From: Filobasidium wieringae
Taxonomy: Eukaryota; Basidiomycota; Tremellomycetes; Filobasidiales; Filobasidiaceae
Length of the DNA stretch: 64,000 nucleotides
Assembly (NCBI GenBank): GCA_001600055.1
Contig: BCIV01000016.1
Span: forward strand, 334,731 to 398,730
Direction: 5' to 3'
Below are positions 21,141 to 33,328 of this stretch, piece by piece. The position numbers and the translations under genes are program-made. Position 1 is the first letter of the stretch; every line of letters starts with the position of its first letter. The notes beneath the pieces are model-generated. The model made no database searches. It had not been told where the DNA came from and worked only from the letters and a program-made list of their open reading frames with translations.

Positions 21141-24100
21141 ATGAAACTCTCCCTTATACTTTCCGCACTAGGTGTGCAGCTCGCTCTGCTCCCCTCTACT
21201 TTCTCATTGCCACGCGGTCGAAGACAAACCGGTCATGAGAAATTTGTTCTGATTCGTGCGGGTCACGACCATCACAGAAGGGAGGTAGCTGAAGCCGACA
21301 CTTCCGCGGAAGCCAGTATCAATGGCACTGCAGGAATGAATAATTACACGGCCGTTTCTGATACAGATCAACAGCCTGTCACTCCTTTCCAGGGGTCCAC
21401 TGTGAACAGTACATCTTCCATCTCGAATGCTGCCGGTCACGACACGATCCCCCCAAATCTCAATGCCACCGATCCTTCGGTCTCCGCAATTGTTTCCTCA
21501 TTATTAGCAACAAGCACCGCTTATTCAACTTTCACTTATTCCGCATACATACCTCTATCAAGCGCTGCCTTGCCTAGTGCGTCGTCATCTCAGCTTCCGT
21601 CCGCTATTCCCACCTCAACCCCCATTGTGGATCCGGTTCAGCAAGCTATTCAGGCAGCTGAAAGCTACGCTCTTCAACAGCAAATCGGAAAGCACATGCC
21701 AACTGTGACGGTGGAACTAGTAATGATACCAACACAGGTTAGCCAATCGAGCAACTCAGAAAGCTTTAGGCGACCTCAAACGCTGATCTTCTGATTCATA
21801 GGAACCCGATGGATCTTGGGATTACATTGTACGATTGGGTGCCGATGGAACGGCAACTGCCTCTCCAACTTTTGTCCAATCGGCTGCAAGCGTCAGCCGG
21901 ACTCAAGCCGATTGGCAATCGTCAACGGCAGTGCAGGCTGATACGAATGCTCAACCCTCCGGAGGGTTGGCTACTTCGTCTCAACCGGAACCACAGCAGG
22001 CATCTCCTACAGACACGCAACGATATGAATCACCACCGAGCGGTACGCCTGTCACACAGGTTTCCGGGTCGGCCGGATACCCCACTTTCGCACCCGTGTA
22101 CGGCTCTGGTCAAGTCGCTGCATCGAGCATCGAGGGAGGGCGGGGTGCTGTTACATTTGCTTACACCACGCAACCTAGACCAACACCATCGCAACAAGCC
22201 GATCCGACCGCTTGGGTATCGGGTAAAGGGCAACAACATGCGTATCCTTGGATAACTGAATCCAACTTACCACCCGTACAAACCATTTCGCCCGGTAGCG
22301 GCTCGAATGATTCACCTTCTAGGGCTGTCTCTGCCGCGTGGACATCCGGAAAAGGACAACAGCACGCCTACCCTTGGACGACTGAGTGGCAATCACCACC
22401 TGCTCCAAGCGTATCGTCGACTAGTTTCTGGGTGCCTTCGAGCCAGGAACCTGCATATCCATCCTCATCTGTGATAATCCTTCCCAGTGCAGGTGTTGAA
22501 GTTGTGACCTTACGCCCTACGATCTCCGTTGGCACGAACGGGCCTAGAGAATCCTTCCTCTCAGACTCTATCAACCCCTATTTGGTCTCCGCCACGAAGG
22601 TATTTGATCCATTACAGACAAGCACCGTAACTGACATGCAGTCAGCGGGATCAAGCGTAGTATTCTACAGCTCAGACACCGCGCGGACTGCAGCTATCGT
22701 GCCTACAATCTCGGCTTGGAATTCCGTAGCCTCTGGCATCGCGTCAACCATACCCAATGCTACTGTATTCGAGGGCTCAGTCACTGTCACGGATAGTGTC
22801 GCTTACACCGGTACCGTAAGCGCTACAGCTGGAAGCGTGAAACCCTCGGCGACTTCCACCAAGATGCCTGAAGAGACCCAATACACTGCGATCTCTTCGT
22901 CATCGATCCGATACGAAGGACTCCAGAGTCCTTCAGTCGAGTCATCCGATTGGCAGATTTCGACTGCCGAGTCTAATCAACCTTCGTCCGCGCTAGTCTC
23001 CGAACAGGCATCGAGTGCTTCTGCTTCTAATCCATCATTGTCCGAAAGCGAATCGACGTTCACGGCTGTGCCATCTCAGCTATCTTCCGCCGTCACCGCC
23101 AGCTCTGCTAGCATTACAGCTGTTACCAGCGAGGCAACGCTTAGCACGGTTAAACAACCTCTTTTCACCGCTTCGTCTACCACTCCCTCATCGAACGCAA
23201 TTTCTGGTCCGGTATCAGTCATTTCTGCTTCGAGCCAATCTTTGATCGCCAGCGCGTCCGGTGAATCGGTCGTTTCTGCTGCGCCTACCCTGTTAGAATC
23301 TGCCTTACCTGCTGGACAGGTACCTGCAACGATAGCTTCCGCTCCATCGTCGGTCGATGTTGTGCCCTCACAAACGATAACTACAGCGGGTTTGGATCAA
23401 GCCTCTTCCCTGTTCGAATCAGGTTTTTTTTCGATCGCGACCCCTAATCCGTCGTCGTATTCTGTGGTTGGATCGATCAAGACAGTCCCAACAGATCTTA
23501 CATCCTCTTCTTACCTGACTTCCCAATCTGACACCTCTGCAGAAACGGGCACCGCGGTCGAGAAAAGCTCTGCTCTCTCGACTAGCATGCCTTCACCGAG
23601 CATGGCATACTCGACGCTGAGTGGTACCGCTACCATCACAACAGCAGTTACAACGACCCTTGTTGTCTCGATGTCTGAACCGAGTTTCACAACTACCGCA
23701 TTCTCTTCCGCTGTCACAGGGACCGAGTCTCAAAGCTACAATGGTGACGAAGGGGTGGCTACGGAAACGCTGACTGATTGGATGTCCGCCAACGTAACGA
23801 TGACGCTTTCGCAGCCTAGCACGGTGTCGCCGAATAGCAGGATGCAGGTCACCGCGTTGTCCTCATCGGCTCAGCAACTTGACCCCACAACTATTGCGTC
23901 TTCCGTGGTCACCCTTCCGAGTGCGGTTACAAGTTCTACTTGGATAGAGTCTGCGGCGCAGATCACGGTTACGGAAACGGCAATGGTTCCTTCCACATTA
24001 TCTGAAACCCCAATCGCGTCTGTATCAGCCAGCATGTCATCGTTTGTGGATGACACTTCCCGACGGTCTTCGACTGCTGGTTCCCTCACGCACAGTGCTA

Positions 24101-24222
24101 CCGCAGCTATTCCTGAACCTACGGATTTGCCCCTCTGCAGCGATGTTGAAGGAGATGAAGACTGGGAGGAGGTTTGGGTAGACTCGAGCGAGATCCAGCC
24201 GGACTGGATCGTTCTGGAATGA
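21141..24222 (+). CDS. secreted mucin-like Ser/Thr-rich protein
   Basis: Unknown function; likely extracellular or cell-wall associated. Two exons, 21141-21737 and 21802-24222, join in frame to about 1005 residues; the intron begins GTTAGC and ends TTCATAG. MKLSLILSALGVQLALLPST is a clear signal peptide, followed by RGRRQTGHEK, a possible Kex2 site (RR). The bulk is Ser/Thr/Ala/Val-rich with N-glycosylation sequons near the N-terminus (NGT, NYT, NST, NAT) and should be heavily O-mannosylated. Two copies of SGKGQQHAYPW flanked by (T/A)AW occur 42 codons apart (22210-22260 and 22336-22386). The C-terminus is different: CSDVEGDEDWEEVWVDSSEI then QPDWIVLE, acidic with four Trp. There is no hydrophobic end, so no GPI anchor signal is seen. 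The ATG at 21835 is internal. Confidence 0.85.
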
Positions 24223-24322
24223 GCAGGGCTCATTCTTTCTTCTGTATATGCGTAAAATTGCTGTACCCCAGGATGGACATTCGTTCTTCTATTACATTTC
24301 ATAATCGACGCAGCGATCACAT

Positions 24323-25343
24323 TCAGGTCGCAAGTTTGGCTACCAGCCAGTCCAGCTGTGATCAAAATCCGGGAAGCAGATCAGAACAAGAGCGATTTTT
24401 GACGACTCGGATACTCACACCTTCCATTAAACCCTTCCCAGTCAGAGCAGATGCTCCAAAGATCTGCCAGTCGCCTAAAATCGTATGTGTCAGCCTCTGG
24501 TGCTTCAGCTCCTTGCTGTGCCCTTCGAGCATGACTAACGTTCTCTCAAGCTGGTCAGGTTGAGACCATCGGAGACTTGGGCTGGACTCAGGGAGCCAGG
24601 AAGATCCTGCTTATTTGCATAGACAAGCAGTACTGCTTTCTTTAGATTCTAAATTGTGATGATGAGTCATCGGGCGACATAGCCGGAACTCAATCTCGTC
24701 ACTTACGACATCTTCCATCATCTTATGCAGCTCCTCCTTGACCATGTCAAGCCGTGCCGCATCTGCCGAATCGATGACGAGAATCACTCCCGAGGTGTCT
24801 TGGAAGTACTGTGACCACGACTGTCGATGACTCGATTGCCCGGCGCTGGCTTAAATGGTTAGAACAAGCCTTTAATCGCCTGCACGGTAACTTACATATC
24901 TATCAATCCCAGTCTCATGTTCTTGTATGTGTAGACCTGGAACGTAAGTGATTTAGCATCCTTCTTTATCAAGAGTACGTCAATTGTCATCTGGCATGAG
25001 AGTACCTCATGATTACTCCCTACCTATTGAAGGAAACAGACTGTAGTCTTTATCGTGCGCCATCAAGTAGAGGCTACTCACGGTTGGCGCAGCAGGAACG
25101 ACCTCACCAGTTGTTATTCTATATAAGACTGTAGTCTTTTGGAGTGTATACTCAAATCGATGAGTGAAAGGCATAGTTCTGCTGAATCACACTTACCTTG
25201 CCTGCAGCGTCTAGACCAAGAATCAGAAGTTTGACTTCCGTCGAGCTAAACAATTTCGTCCATAACTGTGAAAACGTGACTGACACGAACTCGGTCAAGT
25301 GAAGATTTGAGATCGGCACTTGCTATATATACTTACCGCCCAT
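24323..25343 (-). CDS. Arf-like small GTPase, Arl5-type
   Basis: Small GTPase of the Arf family; Arl5 recruits the GARP tether to the trans-Golgi in animals. At least seven exons on the minus strand splice to [136 protein letters not shown] and [10 protein letters not shown]. Gly2 for myristoylation, P-loop GLDAAGKTT, G3 DIAGQ, G4 NKQD and G5 SAL are present. GSN after the switch I Thr, RxSW after G3 and ALTGxGL resemble Arl5 rather than Arf1/Arl1; the assignment within the family is moderate. The usual Trp before DxGGQ is missing (LIDIAGQ). The exon between switch I and YTYKN is the least certain. It shares a 357-bp promoter with MGM101. Confidence 0.83.
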
Positions 25344-25700
25344 GGTGGGTAGCTAGATCAATGGCAATTGACTTGAAAGGACACAGTCGTATGCTTGGAT
25401 TTATTAGTTGGACGAGTCCGTTGTCCTCCTGTGCTCATTATTAACGCGCAACGCCTGACGTTATTGCTTCCGATATCTTATAGTCGCGTCGCCTTCAAGA
25501 CTTGATGGGACTTTCGACATGCATCGATCAGCTCATTTGTCTCCTCTCCCTTCGAGCTTTCAGCTTTTCGTCCCCCTTACTTCCCTTGCTTGCCACATTG
25601 CCTTGCCAAAATCGACTGCTTCACCTTCAGTTTAGTCGGACCGCAATTTTATTAGATCTCCTTGCCATCAACCTGAATCTGAGCGAGCGCTAGTCCCTGA
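25344..25700. promoter_or_regulatory. divergent promoter between the Arl5-like gene and MGM101
   Basis: 357 bp between two starts on opposite strands. The MGM101 side (about 25500-25690) is pyrimidine-rich (CTCCTCTCCCTTCG and similar), typical of a fungal core promoter/5' leader. An in-frame look at the small frame 25502-25693 shows only this CT-rich leader. Confidence 0.5.
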
Positions 25701-26922
25701 ATGATTGCCACCAATTCAACTATGACTATGCGTGTAGCTTGCACTCTCTCGAGGAAAGCATTGAATGCCTATTCTCAAAGCTTTTCAACATCACGCAGCT
25801 CGCTTGTGACAAGCACGGCCTCTCTCCGTGCATCGACAAATGGTGCCGCTAAAGCCGCACCTTCAAAACCTATCACGCAACGCTCAAGTTATGCTCGGGT
25901 TGGGCAGACGGGTGGTGTTGCGATACCATACAAGAGAAAGAGCGTAGGCCAAGCGACAAACCAGTCGGATATGATTCCAAAGGCTACGTCTTCTCTCGTG
26001 GACGATGGTTCCTTCCCTCTCCCTCAGCCGGCATCTGAGTTACCCGATTACGCCAACTTGGCTCCACCTGTAGAATCTGTCATATTGCCTACACCGTCTA
26101 CTACTTCACATCCGGAACCGCACCTATGGGAGAGACCGCAAGAGGTCTCGCTGAATGACGGACTACACGGAGTTGATTGGAACACAAGCTTTTTCGGTTT
26201 AAGTGCGAAACCATTCGAGAAATCGGTTGCTCAAGTCCTGTTGCGGCCATTGACAGTCTTGGACGTAGAAATCAAGCCAGGTAGGTCAAGGCCGTTGTCT
26301 GAATAGATCGAAACTGAACTTTCATTATAAGATGGTTTACTGTACCTTCCAGAGATCAAGTATCGGCGCACGCTCAACGAGGCATTCGGCCCTGGAGGAT
26401 GGGGTATGGCTCCACGGGGTGAGACTACGATAGGACCCAAGATAGTTAGCAGGGAGTGGGGTTTGGTGTGTCTAGGGAGGTGAATAGTGGTGGCTTTCTC
26501 CTACATTCTTGCTTGATCTAATGCCTCGATGTATTCAAAAGATTAGTAGCGATTGCCAGGGGGGAGCAAGAATACTTCGATCCGTCTGGCATACCTACTG
26601 CAACCGAAGCTTGCAAATCTAATGCTCTCATGAGATGCTGCAAGGATCTAGGAATTGCCAGCGAGCTATGGTAAGGACTGATCGCGTCATTCGCTATACA
26701 CCCGTGGCTGACGCTGCCGATGTACAGGGATCCGAGCTTTATACGACAGTTCAAGTCTAAGCACTGCACAGAAGCCTTTGTCGAGCATATTGTTCAGAAG
26801 AAAAAGTTAGTTTGAACGAAGCTACCATCTTTCTTGCCGTGGACATTGACTTGATAATTCGCAGGAGGAAACTATGGAGAAAAAACGATGCAAAATTCGA
26901 ATACCCATACAAAGAAGCTTGA
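25701..26922 (+). CDS. MGM101: mitochondrial genome maintenance protein Mgm101
   Basis: Rad52-like single-strand annealing protein of mitochondrial nucleoids, needed for repair and recombination of mtDNA. Exon 1 ends at 26280 and exon 2 starts at 26332 (G|AT), giving [18 protein letters not shown]. Further conserved blocks are [81 protein letters not shown] and [21 protein letters not shown] at the C-terminus. The N-terminal 40 residues are Ser/Arg/Lys-rich with no acid, a mitochondrial presequence; three nearby ATGs (25701, 25722, 25728) could each start it, and the first is given. The N-terminal linker (residues about 40-150) is low complexity, as in yeast. Confidence 0.95.
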
Positions 26923-27027
26923 TTGAAAACTTGTCGTCGCGATGTTTATCGATGTATATGCAAGCATGTAGTATATCTCGTTACTCGAACTTTAGGCTGA
27001 GAAATGGACTACAAGCTTGACAGCTGA

Positions 27028-29213
27028 TTACCATTTGGCAGTCAAGGCGTTAAACTCGCTTTCAACTCTGTGATATCTCGTACGCAGAAATTCTACTTGC
27101 TGTGGTTTCGCGTAAACTTCGTTGGTGCCGACTGTCGAAACCAGCTCAACGACTGTCGGTTCAAGTTGGTTCAAGACGCGATCCACCACAAGATCGACTA
27201 GCCCGGCCTCGTCATGCGCTCCGACTTTGGATGAGCGAGCCTCCTGCCAATAGGCCTTCTCGACTTTCGTTACCCAAGATCTCGTAGACCATCTCATTCC
27301 CTCGTCAATCTCTGTCGCGACTCCCTCAAGGGTCCAATCACGACGATAACCCTCAGCATCCTTATCTGTTCGCCTAGCGATCGAAGTCGCCGCGTTTCCT
27401 GAACCAGGCTTCATCTGGCCTCCACCGTTGACGCAGCCACCAGGGCAAGCCATGACTTCAACATAATCCAAGGTACGCTCATCATCCAGACTCTGGTCGA
27501 GAGAAGCGTCCAGGGTGTTTGTAGATGCTGATCCCGCCATAGATCTGGTTTTGGCCTTTTTGCGACGGGCGGCTACTGCAGCTGAAAGTCGGTTAGATCC
27601 AGCGGTACGACTCGCATGATTGCCAACTCCCGTCTCTTTGCCGAGTTTCCTTACTAGGTTCTGTAGGTTACGGAAACCGTAGCATTTGGCGCCTTTGAAT
27701 AACGTCTCGCCAGTGACAGTATCTTGCAAGAAATATTCTATGTGATCGTCCGAACCGCGTATCCGTTTCTCGATAAGTTTGGTCTTGTTTTTTGCCTCGT
27801 TAGTGAGGGCAGCGATGATAGAGTGAAGATAACTTCCGGAAGAAGTACCGGGATGTGATAGGAGCTCCGGAAACGGACATTCCGTTGGTTTGGGCGAAGT
27901 GTCGTCCTCGCCAGCTACGGCTCGAAAGGGATCGAAGTCTCTCTCTTGGAGAAGCAGGTCTAATTCCCCTGTAGTCAAGACGCAATCTACGTCTCGGACT
28001 TGGTAAACCTCAGAATAAAAATCGGAACGGGAAGCTTCGAGCTTTTTATCGTAACAAGGCATCACAGAAACATGGTAGATGTCATTAGGTCTAAAAAAAC
28101 CTTCTTGTGAGTACATGAAGGAAACGGTGAGTGCAAGGAAATATGTACCTGCATCCTGCCTCAGTGGCCCACCACTTTTTGACCAAGGAACCCATCACTG
28201 CTTGTGGACTACGCGTATGACTGACAAAACCCAATAGATCTCCATGAGCTTTTTCTGCATAGCAGACCCATCCTGGACAGGCGGATGCCAACATTGGCAA
28301 TCCGCCTCCTGTGAACGGCGTAATCTTCCCCTCCTGCGATATACTGCCATTTTCAGTCACCATAGCATCCTTCCCCTTCCCGACACGGCTGCGCTCTTTG
28401 TACTCTTTGACATGTTCCCGAAGGCTTAAGTGCCGAGCGAAGTTGGTATCCCACACGCCAGACCATCCTCCATGTTCTGGCTGTATGAGAAAATTCCGGA
28501 TCCGTCGAAGAAGTCGACTTGGTGTCAATGGAACAGCATAGGACGACGATGGAGACTCCGAGTAAGAGGTGACAAGCGATGCCAGTGTTTGCGGAGATAT
28601 AGAAAGAACCGCCTTACGACCATCGCGGTTCTCATCGGGTTGACTCGGTTGATGAGCCTGGATGTAGGCTTGGACTTCTAGGTGGGACTGTAAAGTGATA
28701 AGCATCGATTCCGTAGAGGTGACACATCCACTGTAGCAAGGTGAAGTTAGGCATGAGCTTGACTTTCCACTGATCACCAATCAATACGTTTGCATACCTA
28801 CAAGCCAGACAATCATTTAAACTGATCTCGGCTTTATCTAATTGCGTTTTTGATGGGAGTTCAGGAGAAGGAATTGGAACCGAAGGCGGTTGTATACGTC
28901 GTTCTGTCGATATGGTTGAATTCTCGTCGTAAGGGCCGCCTCCATGCGACTCTTTTGACGGTTTGGTGTTGATTGCGACCTCGTAATAGTTATTTTTCGA
29001 GTCGATATGGATCTCAGTCTGACAAGCACAAGCCTCGATTTGATCAGACCCGGTGGGATGCTTTTAACAGAATAGCATACAACTCACATCTGGGTTGATG
29101 CCTTCGGCCTGCTGATTGACCTTGTTCTTTTGCCTTACAGGCAATATGCATGCTTGTGAAGGGGCAAGAAAATCATCCAAATCCGTAAGTTGTAAGGCTC
29201 CAGAAAAGGCCAT
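27028..29213 (-). CDS. NAR1: cytosolic Fe-S cluster assembly factor Nar1 (iron-only hydrogenase-like)
   Basis: Nar1 is an essential component of the cytosolic iron-sulfur assembly (CIA) machinery that passes Fe-S clusters to the CIA targeting complex. The start at 29213 gives [20 protein letters not shown] followed by ACILPV, holding the first conserved Cys. [16 protein letters not shown] follows after an intron that splits the third Cys region (TGT AG|T). The H-cluster-like cysteines are all present: [25 protein letters not shown] and [13 protein letters not shown]. Introns are near 29092, 28800 and 28150; the last exon (28116-27028) is long. A Ser/Arg-rich insertion (about 27480-27620) separates the C-terminal parts. 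The protein appears full length and functional. Divergent upstream partner is the small gene at 29831. Confidence 0.94.
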
Positions 29214-29830
29214 TTCGAAGAAGACTACTCTATGAGTCTCGAGGGCTTGTTATTTTACGATAGTCCTGTGTAGCCGTAGCAAGAGCTACCGCCAACTTGC
29301 AACTTGCCACTTCTGAATTGGTGAAATATACTTACAGTAATTATATAGTACTGCTGATAAAGCCTGACGTAATGTCTAGTTGATCACGTGACCACATCGA
29401 CCCCCCAAAGCCTTTACGTTTCAGTTCGTCATACAGAGTAGTAGTGGTACCGCGCTAATAGCTAATAGTGAAGCGTCTTACGAAGTCTGCAAGAAACAGT
29501 TACATTCAAATAGATTGAGGGCACGAGCAGGTCTATTGCTGGTCATTATGGTCCACTGTGGCCCGATCAGGTATTCGCTGCATATGGTGTATCGTCGTAG
29601 AAACTGTAGAGAGATTCAAGATAATATGCAATCGAAAGCGCGCGAAACAAGGGTAGAAAACGGCCGACGATAAGCAATTAGTGATCTTAAAGATCTTTAG
29701 AGATTACTGCGACTGTATCTAGAAAAAGGAACAACTGACGAAAGCCGCAGTATCACAACTATCACGACGGTTATCTTCCGTCATCTGACTTGTCAAAACC
29801 CTAATTGGGATAGCATATATCAAGAGTACG
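29214..29830. promoter_or_regulatory. divergent promoter region between NAR1 and the small orphan gene
   Basis: 617 bp with no supported gene. It contains TGACGTAA (29365-29372), a CRE/ATF-like site, and the palindromic E-box TCACGTGA (29384-29391), closer to NAR1. Both are plausible bZIP/bHLH sites but are identified by sequence only. Confidence 0.5.
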
Positions 29831-30315
29831 ATGGAACCCTTTGTTTCCATCAAGCCAGATCAGTCGTGGTGGAGTAAGTACAAATACAATACAAGCTCAT
29901 CCAGATGCTGATATATACCCATCCTTGTGATACGATATTAGATTACCAGCCTCCGCACACCGTAGCTAAGAATGAGGAGCCTAGAGCTGAAAATCCCGTC
30001 TTCACTTGGCCAAACGAGGTCTATTACGACGTCTATCCTCGAGCTGCAATCGGTCACCCTTCATCGACCGCTTACACGTTAGCCATAGGAGACACAGTCG
30101 CATCTGCTATCACAGGCGTCAAACCTCAAGTCGCTGGTGCTCTGTACAGCATTGCTACCCCATCGTACGCTGTTCCGGAGGAAGTACGAACTTCATGGAA
30201 TGCTTTAAGGTGTCTGGTAGAAGGCCGGGTGGTCAGCAGCGAGGAACCCCCACTCTCTGCTAGCATGGGATGGGCCTTGAGGAACCTGGTGGAGGATGTT
30301 GCTACCAAAAAGTGA
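29831..30315 (+). CDS. small conserved-looking hypothetical protein
   Basis: Not recognised. Exon 1 (29831-29873) encodes MEPFVSIKPDQSWW, and the intron from GTAAGT to ATATTAG joins it in frame (A|AT) to exon 2 (29942-30315), starting NYQPPHTVAKNEEPRAENPV. The total is about 138 residues. It has no signal peptide or membrane segment; a moderately hydrophobic Ala/Val/Gly stretch (YTLAIGDTVASAITGVKPQV) could be helical. The clean splice sites and continued frame support a real gene, but function cannot be inferred. Confidence 0.65.
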
Positions 30316-30742
30316 GCGACCAGGATCAACCAGCCTCCGGACGTTTCTCTGAGGGAGAAGTGGACGAGCTATGAGAGTTACATTCACCTTCCGACGGGAT
30401 TATGACGTAAAGTTGATGACGACAGCTCTTAACGCCTACATCTATACATGCTATACATCTATCTGGTAGATATCCGCTATAATGATACTTCAAGCCACAG
30501 ATCCCATACAGTCGCTGCTAATCCAGTGTTGTGTCAGGTGCAGAATTGCTGAAAGATACTACTCTGTGCATTCGCTTTGATGTCCTCCTGAGGCCTCGAT
30601 TAGCGTATCTGGATCGCTCCCTAGGCCAGAAGCAGCATCCATCTCGATATACTGACTGTAAAGAATCTATCATCCATGGCCCACGGCTCAGAAAAATTTT
30701 GCCTCTAGAGATCCTAGAAAACAACAGTACTCAGCGATCCAT
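30316..30742. other. intergenic region between the small orphan and the WD40 gene
   Basis: 427 bp. A plus-strand frame at 30531-30746 is open but has no recognisable features and lies in a different frame from the WD40 start, so I treat it as promoter/5' leader. Confidence 0.45.
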
Positions 30743-33116
30743 ATGACTCGTCGGAACTTCGGGACTGAGGGAAACCGATACGGCCTTGGCCAGGCTGGTT
30801 CGGCTCAACGGCATCGATTTCGTGCCCAGGTCTTTCAGGAAAGAAATGACTGGAACAGAATCGACAGGTCACAAGTTCTAGGTGATGGAGGGATGTATGG
30901 ACACGTTGGCTGTGTCAACGCACTTTGTTGGGGCTGGGTGCACAATAATTATCAATTACTATCTGGGTCGGATGACACTAGGTTAGTTTACGGTCGATTA
31001 CGATGATGCTAGAATACTAAAGCGCAATACGATTATGACCAGAATCTGTATGTGGGGCCCGTCGGCTGAGATGGACCCTACACCAGGCACGCCCTATCCC
31101 CTAGAATTATACGGCTCTATCGACACAGCCCATCGTCAGAACATATTTGACTTGAAATACATTCCGCATGCCAACCACCCTACCATTGTGTCTGTTGCTG
31201 GGGATAGCCGAATCTTAGTTTATGACGTGGAGAGACTCCCAAAAACGACAGAGGCTTTGGAAACGCCTGCACTGGATGGCCGCGTAAGATCTGCTGTTAC
31301 AAGGTCTGCAGGATTCGACTTTACAAAACTCTGCATTGTCAGTACGGTACAGGCGTCCGGGAACTGCATTGCCACAATGATCGTGTCAAGAAGTGAGTTA
31401 AGAATCTCGCATGGTCGTCTCGTCGCTCATGAACAAGGTCAATGCTTTTAGGATTAGCACAGAAGATAACCCTCATGTTTTCTTGACAGCCAGTGAGGAT
31501 GGTATGTCTGACGCGTTTTCAGGCCTTTTCTGCCTAACCTGATTCGACCATCCCGCAGGTACAGTTAGGCAACACGATCTTCGTGCGCACCACTCGTGCC
31601 CAACCACCATCACCAGAGGAAATTGTCCCGCTCCTCTTTTTGAAGCGCCGAGAGGTATAGAGCTATCAACGTTGAGCCTCTCTCAGTTACAACCATACTT
31701 GTTTACGGTTGCCGGAACATCGCAATATGCATATCTTCAAGACAGACGTATGGTCAGACATATCAATCGGGAGTGGCGACTTCAAGAGGAGCAGGAGAGC
31801 CAAGTACATTGCGTGAGACGATTTGCGATGTCGTCACCCTCGGTATCATCAGGCCCCGTCGGATCCAGTCTCATAAGGCACATAACGGCCGTACAGATGA
31901 ATCCTGATGTCGCAGACGAGGTCAGTTGGTATGCCCTCATATGGAATACTCATGACCTGTTATCAATCTGTGTAGAGCTCATCGAAATCTGATTAGCTAT
32001 TGGTCTGTGAGTCATCATCCGCACTCCTTGTATGCTACCTACTTTGGCTTAATCGCTGGATGCCAAGCTTTCACCGGACACTCGATAGCTCTCTATTCTA
32101 TCAACGATTGCCCTGCGTTTGATGGCTTTCCTTCTCCAAGCAGTACCGGAAAGTCCCGCCTGCGATTCTTGGATCATACAGGGTCTTCCCAATCGACCGC
32201 CTTGTGTAACGAAGGCGATCCCGGGTCCATGCCAGATATAAGGTCCACCAACGAGCTTTGCCTTGGCAACAGCGACAGTCATGCTGCGACAGAGTCCGAC
32301 ATCGCCGAAATACCACAACAAACATTGATGGACGAGTCAGCCGATTCCGATTCCGATATGCCATTTGGTTCCAGCGACACCGAGATTGAAGAGTCTTCGG
32401 ACTGGCCGTTTGGCCGTGATGACGGCCTGTACCACAACTTCCTCAGCGACGAGATATTCAATGGTGTTCCGACCATACTACCCAGAATGCGATATGCAGG
32501 GATTCGGAACACTCAAACTGTGAAAGACGGTACGCCGCTGTTTGATGCCTGCTTGATTTCGAGGTTGACCAGAGGGCTACCACAGTAACTTTTCTCGGCC
32601 CAACTGGTACCAGTGTCTGCAGTGGTTCAGATGATGGTAATTGGTTTGTCTGGGACAAGTCTTCTGGGCAACTGCAAGGAATCTGGAAAGGGGACGAAGA
32701 CGTCGTGAACGGTAAATTCAGGAAGTCAGCCTTCAATCAATTGCGCTGCTGATAAGAAGTCATGATCCGTATAGTGATAGTTCAGCACCCTTCACTACCT
32801 ATATATGCAGTATCGGGCATCGATTCAACAGTGAAGGTAAGCATAACCAGCACAACACTCATCTGGCCGGTGAACTAAACCTTGAAACAAGATATTTGCC
32901 CCCATGGATTCTTCGAGCATCTCGAATTATAGCAGGATGGCAGATGCAGATATGGTCATTTCCAAAAACATCGAGAACGGCCGCTCTCGCCTTCAAGGCA
33001 CGACAGCGATCGAGCGGTATACCGCGGCACTCGCTTCCGACGCGGGCTTCTTCGATCAGACCGAACTCGCAGAGCAGACTGGTCGAAGCCCTGCCGAAAA
33101 TTGCAGACTGCAATGA
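30743..33116 (+). CDS. WD40-repeat protein, DCAF6/DCAF8-type (CUL4-DDB1 substrate receptor family)
   Basis: WD40 beta-propeller protein whose relatives act as substrate receptors of CUL4-DDB1 ubiquitin ligases. The start at 30743 gives MTRRNFGTEGNRYGLGQAGS. First repeat: GHVGCVNALCWGW and LLSGSDDTRICMWGP, spliced across GTTAGT/GACCAG. The later repeats read HRQNIFDLKYIP, VAGDSRILVYDVERL, SEDGTVRQHDLR and HHSCPT, and then LFEAPRGIELSTLSLSQLQP. The second half has an acidic Ser insertion (about 32330-32450, SADSDSDMPFGSSDTEIEES), then RYAGIRNTQTVKDVTFLGPT and GSDDGNWFVWDKSSGQL, the YRGHRNxxTVKxVxFxGP signature of DCAF6/8. The introns at 32530-32590 and 32710-32775 need GTACGC and GTAAAT donors. 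The stop is at 33114-33116. Biochemical partnership with DDB1 is inferred from the family. Confidence 0.85.
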
Positions 33117-33328
33117 ACCTCATGTCAGTTCGATTCGATCGGCTTAATAAGGATCTTCTTCTACAAGGAGGCCAGGCGATCTGTTTTCTTGCAATAAAAT
33201 GCGGAAGCTCGCGGTGCCCTCATAAAGCTGCACGAGTGACTCGCACTAGTCGACACTAGCATCTGCCATAGCTTGACGGTGGATAATCTATAACTGCTGT
33301 TTCACAACTACATTCCGACGATCGCAAA

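Noticed and set aside
21835..24222. Separate gene starting at the ATG at 21835
   Set aside because: The preceding exon with a signal peptide splices in frame to 21802, so this ATG is internal.
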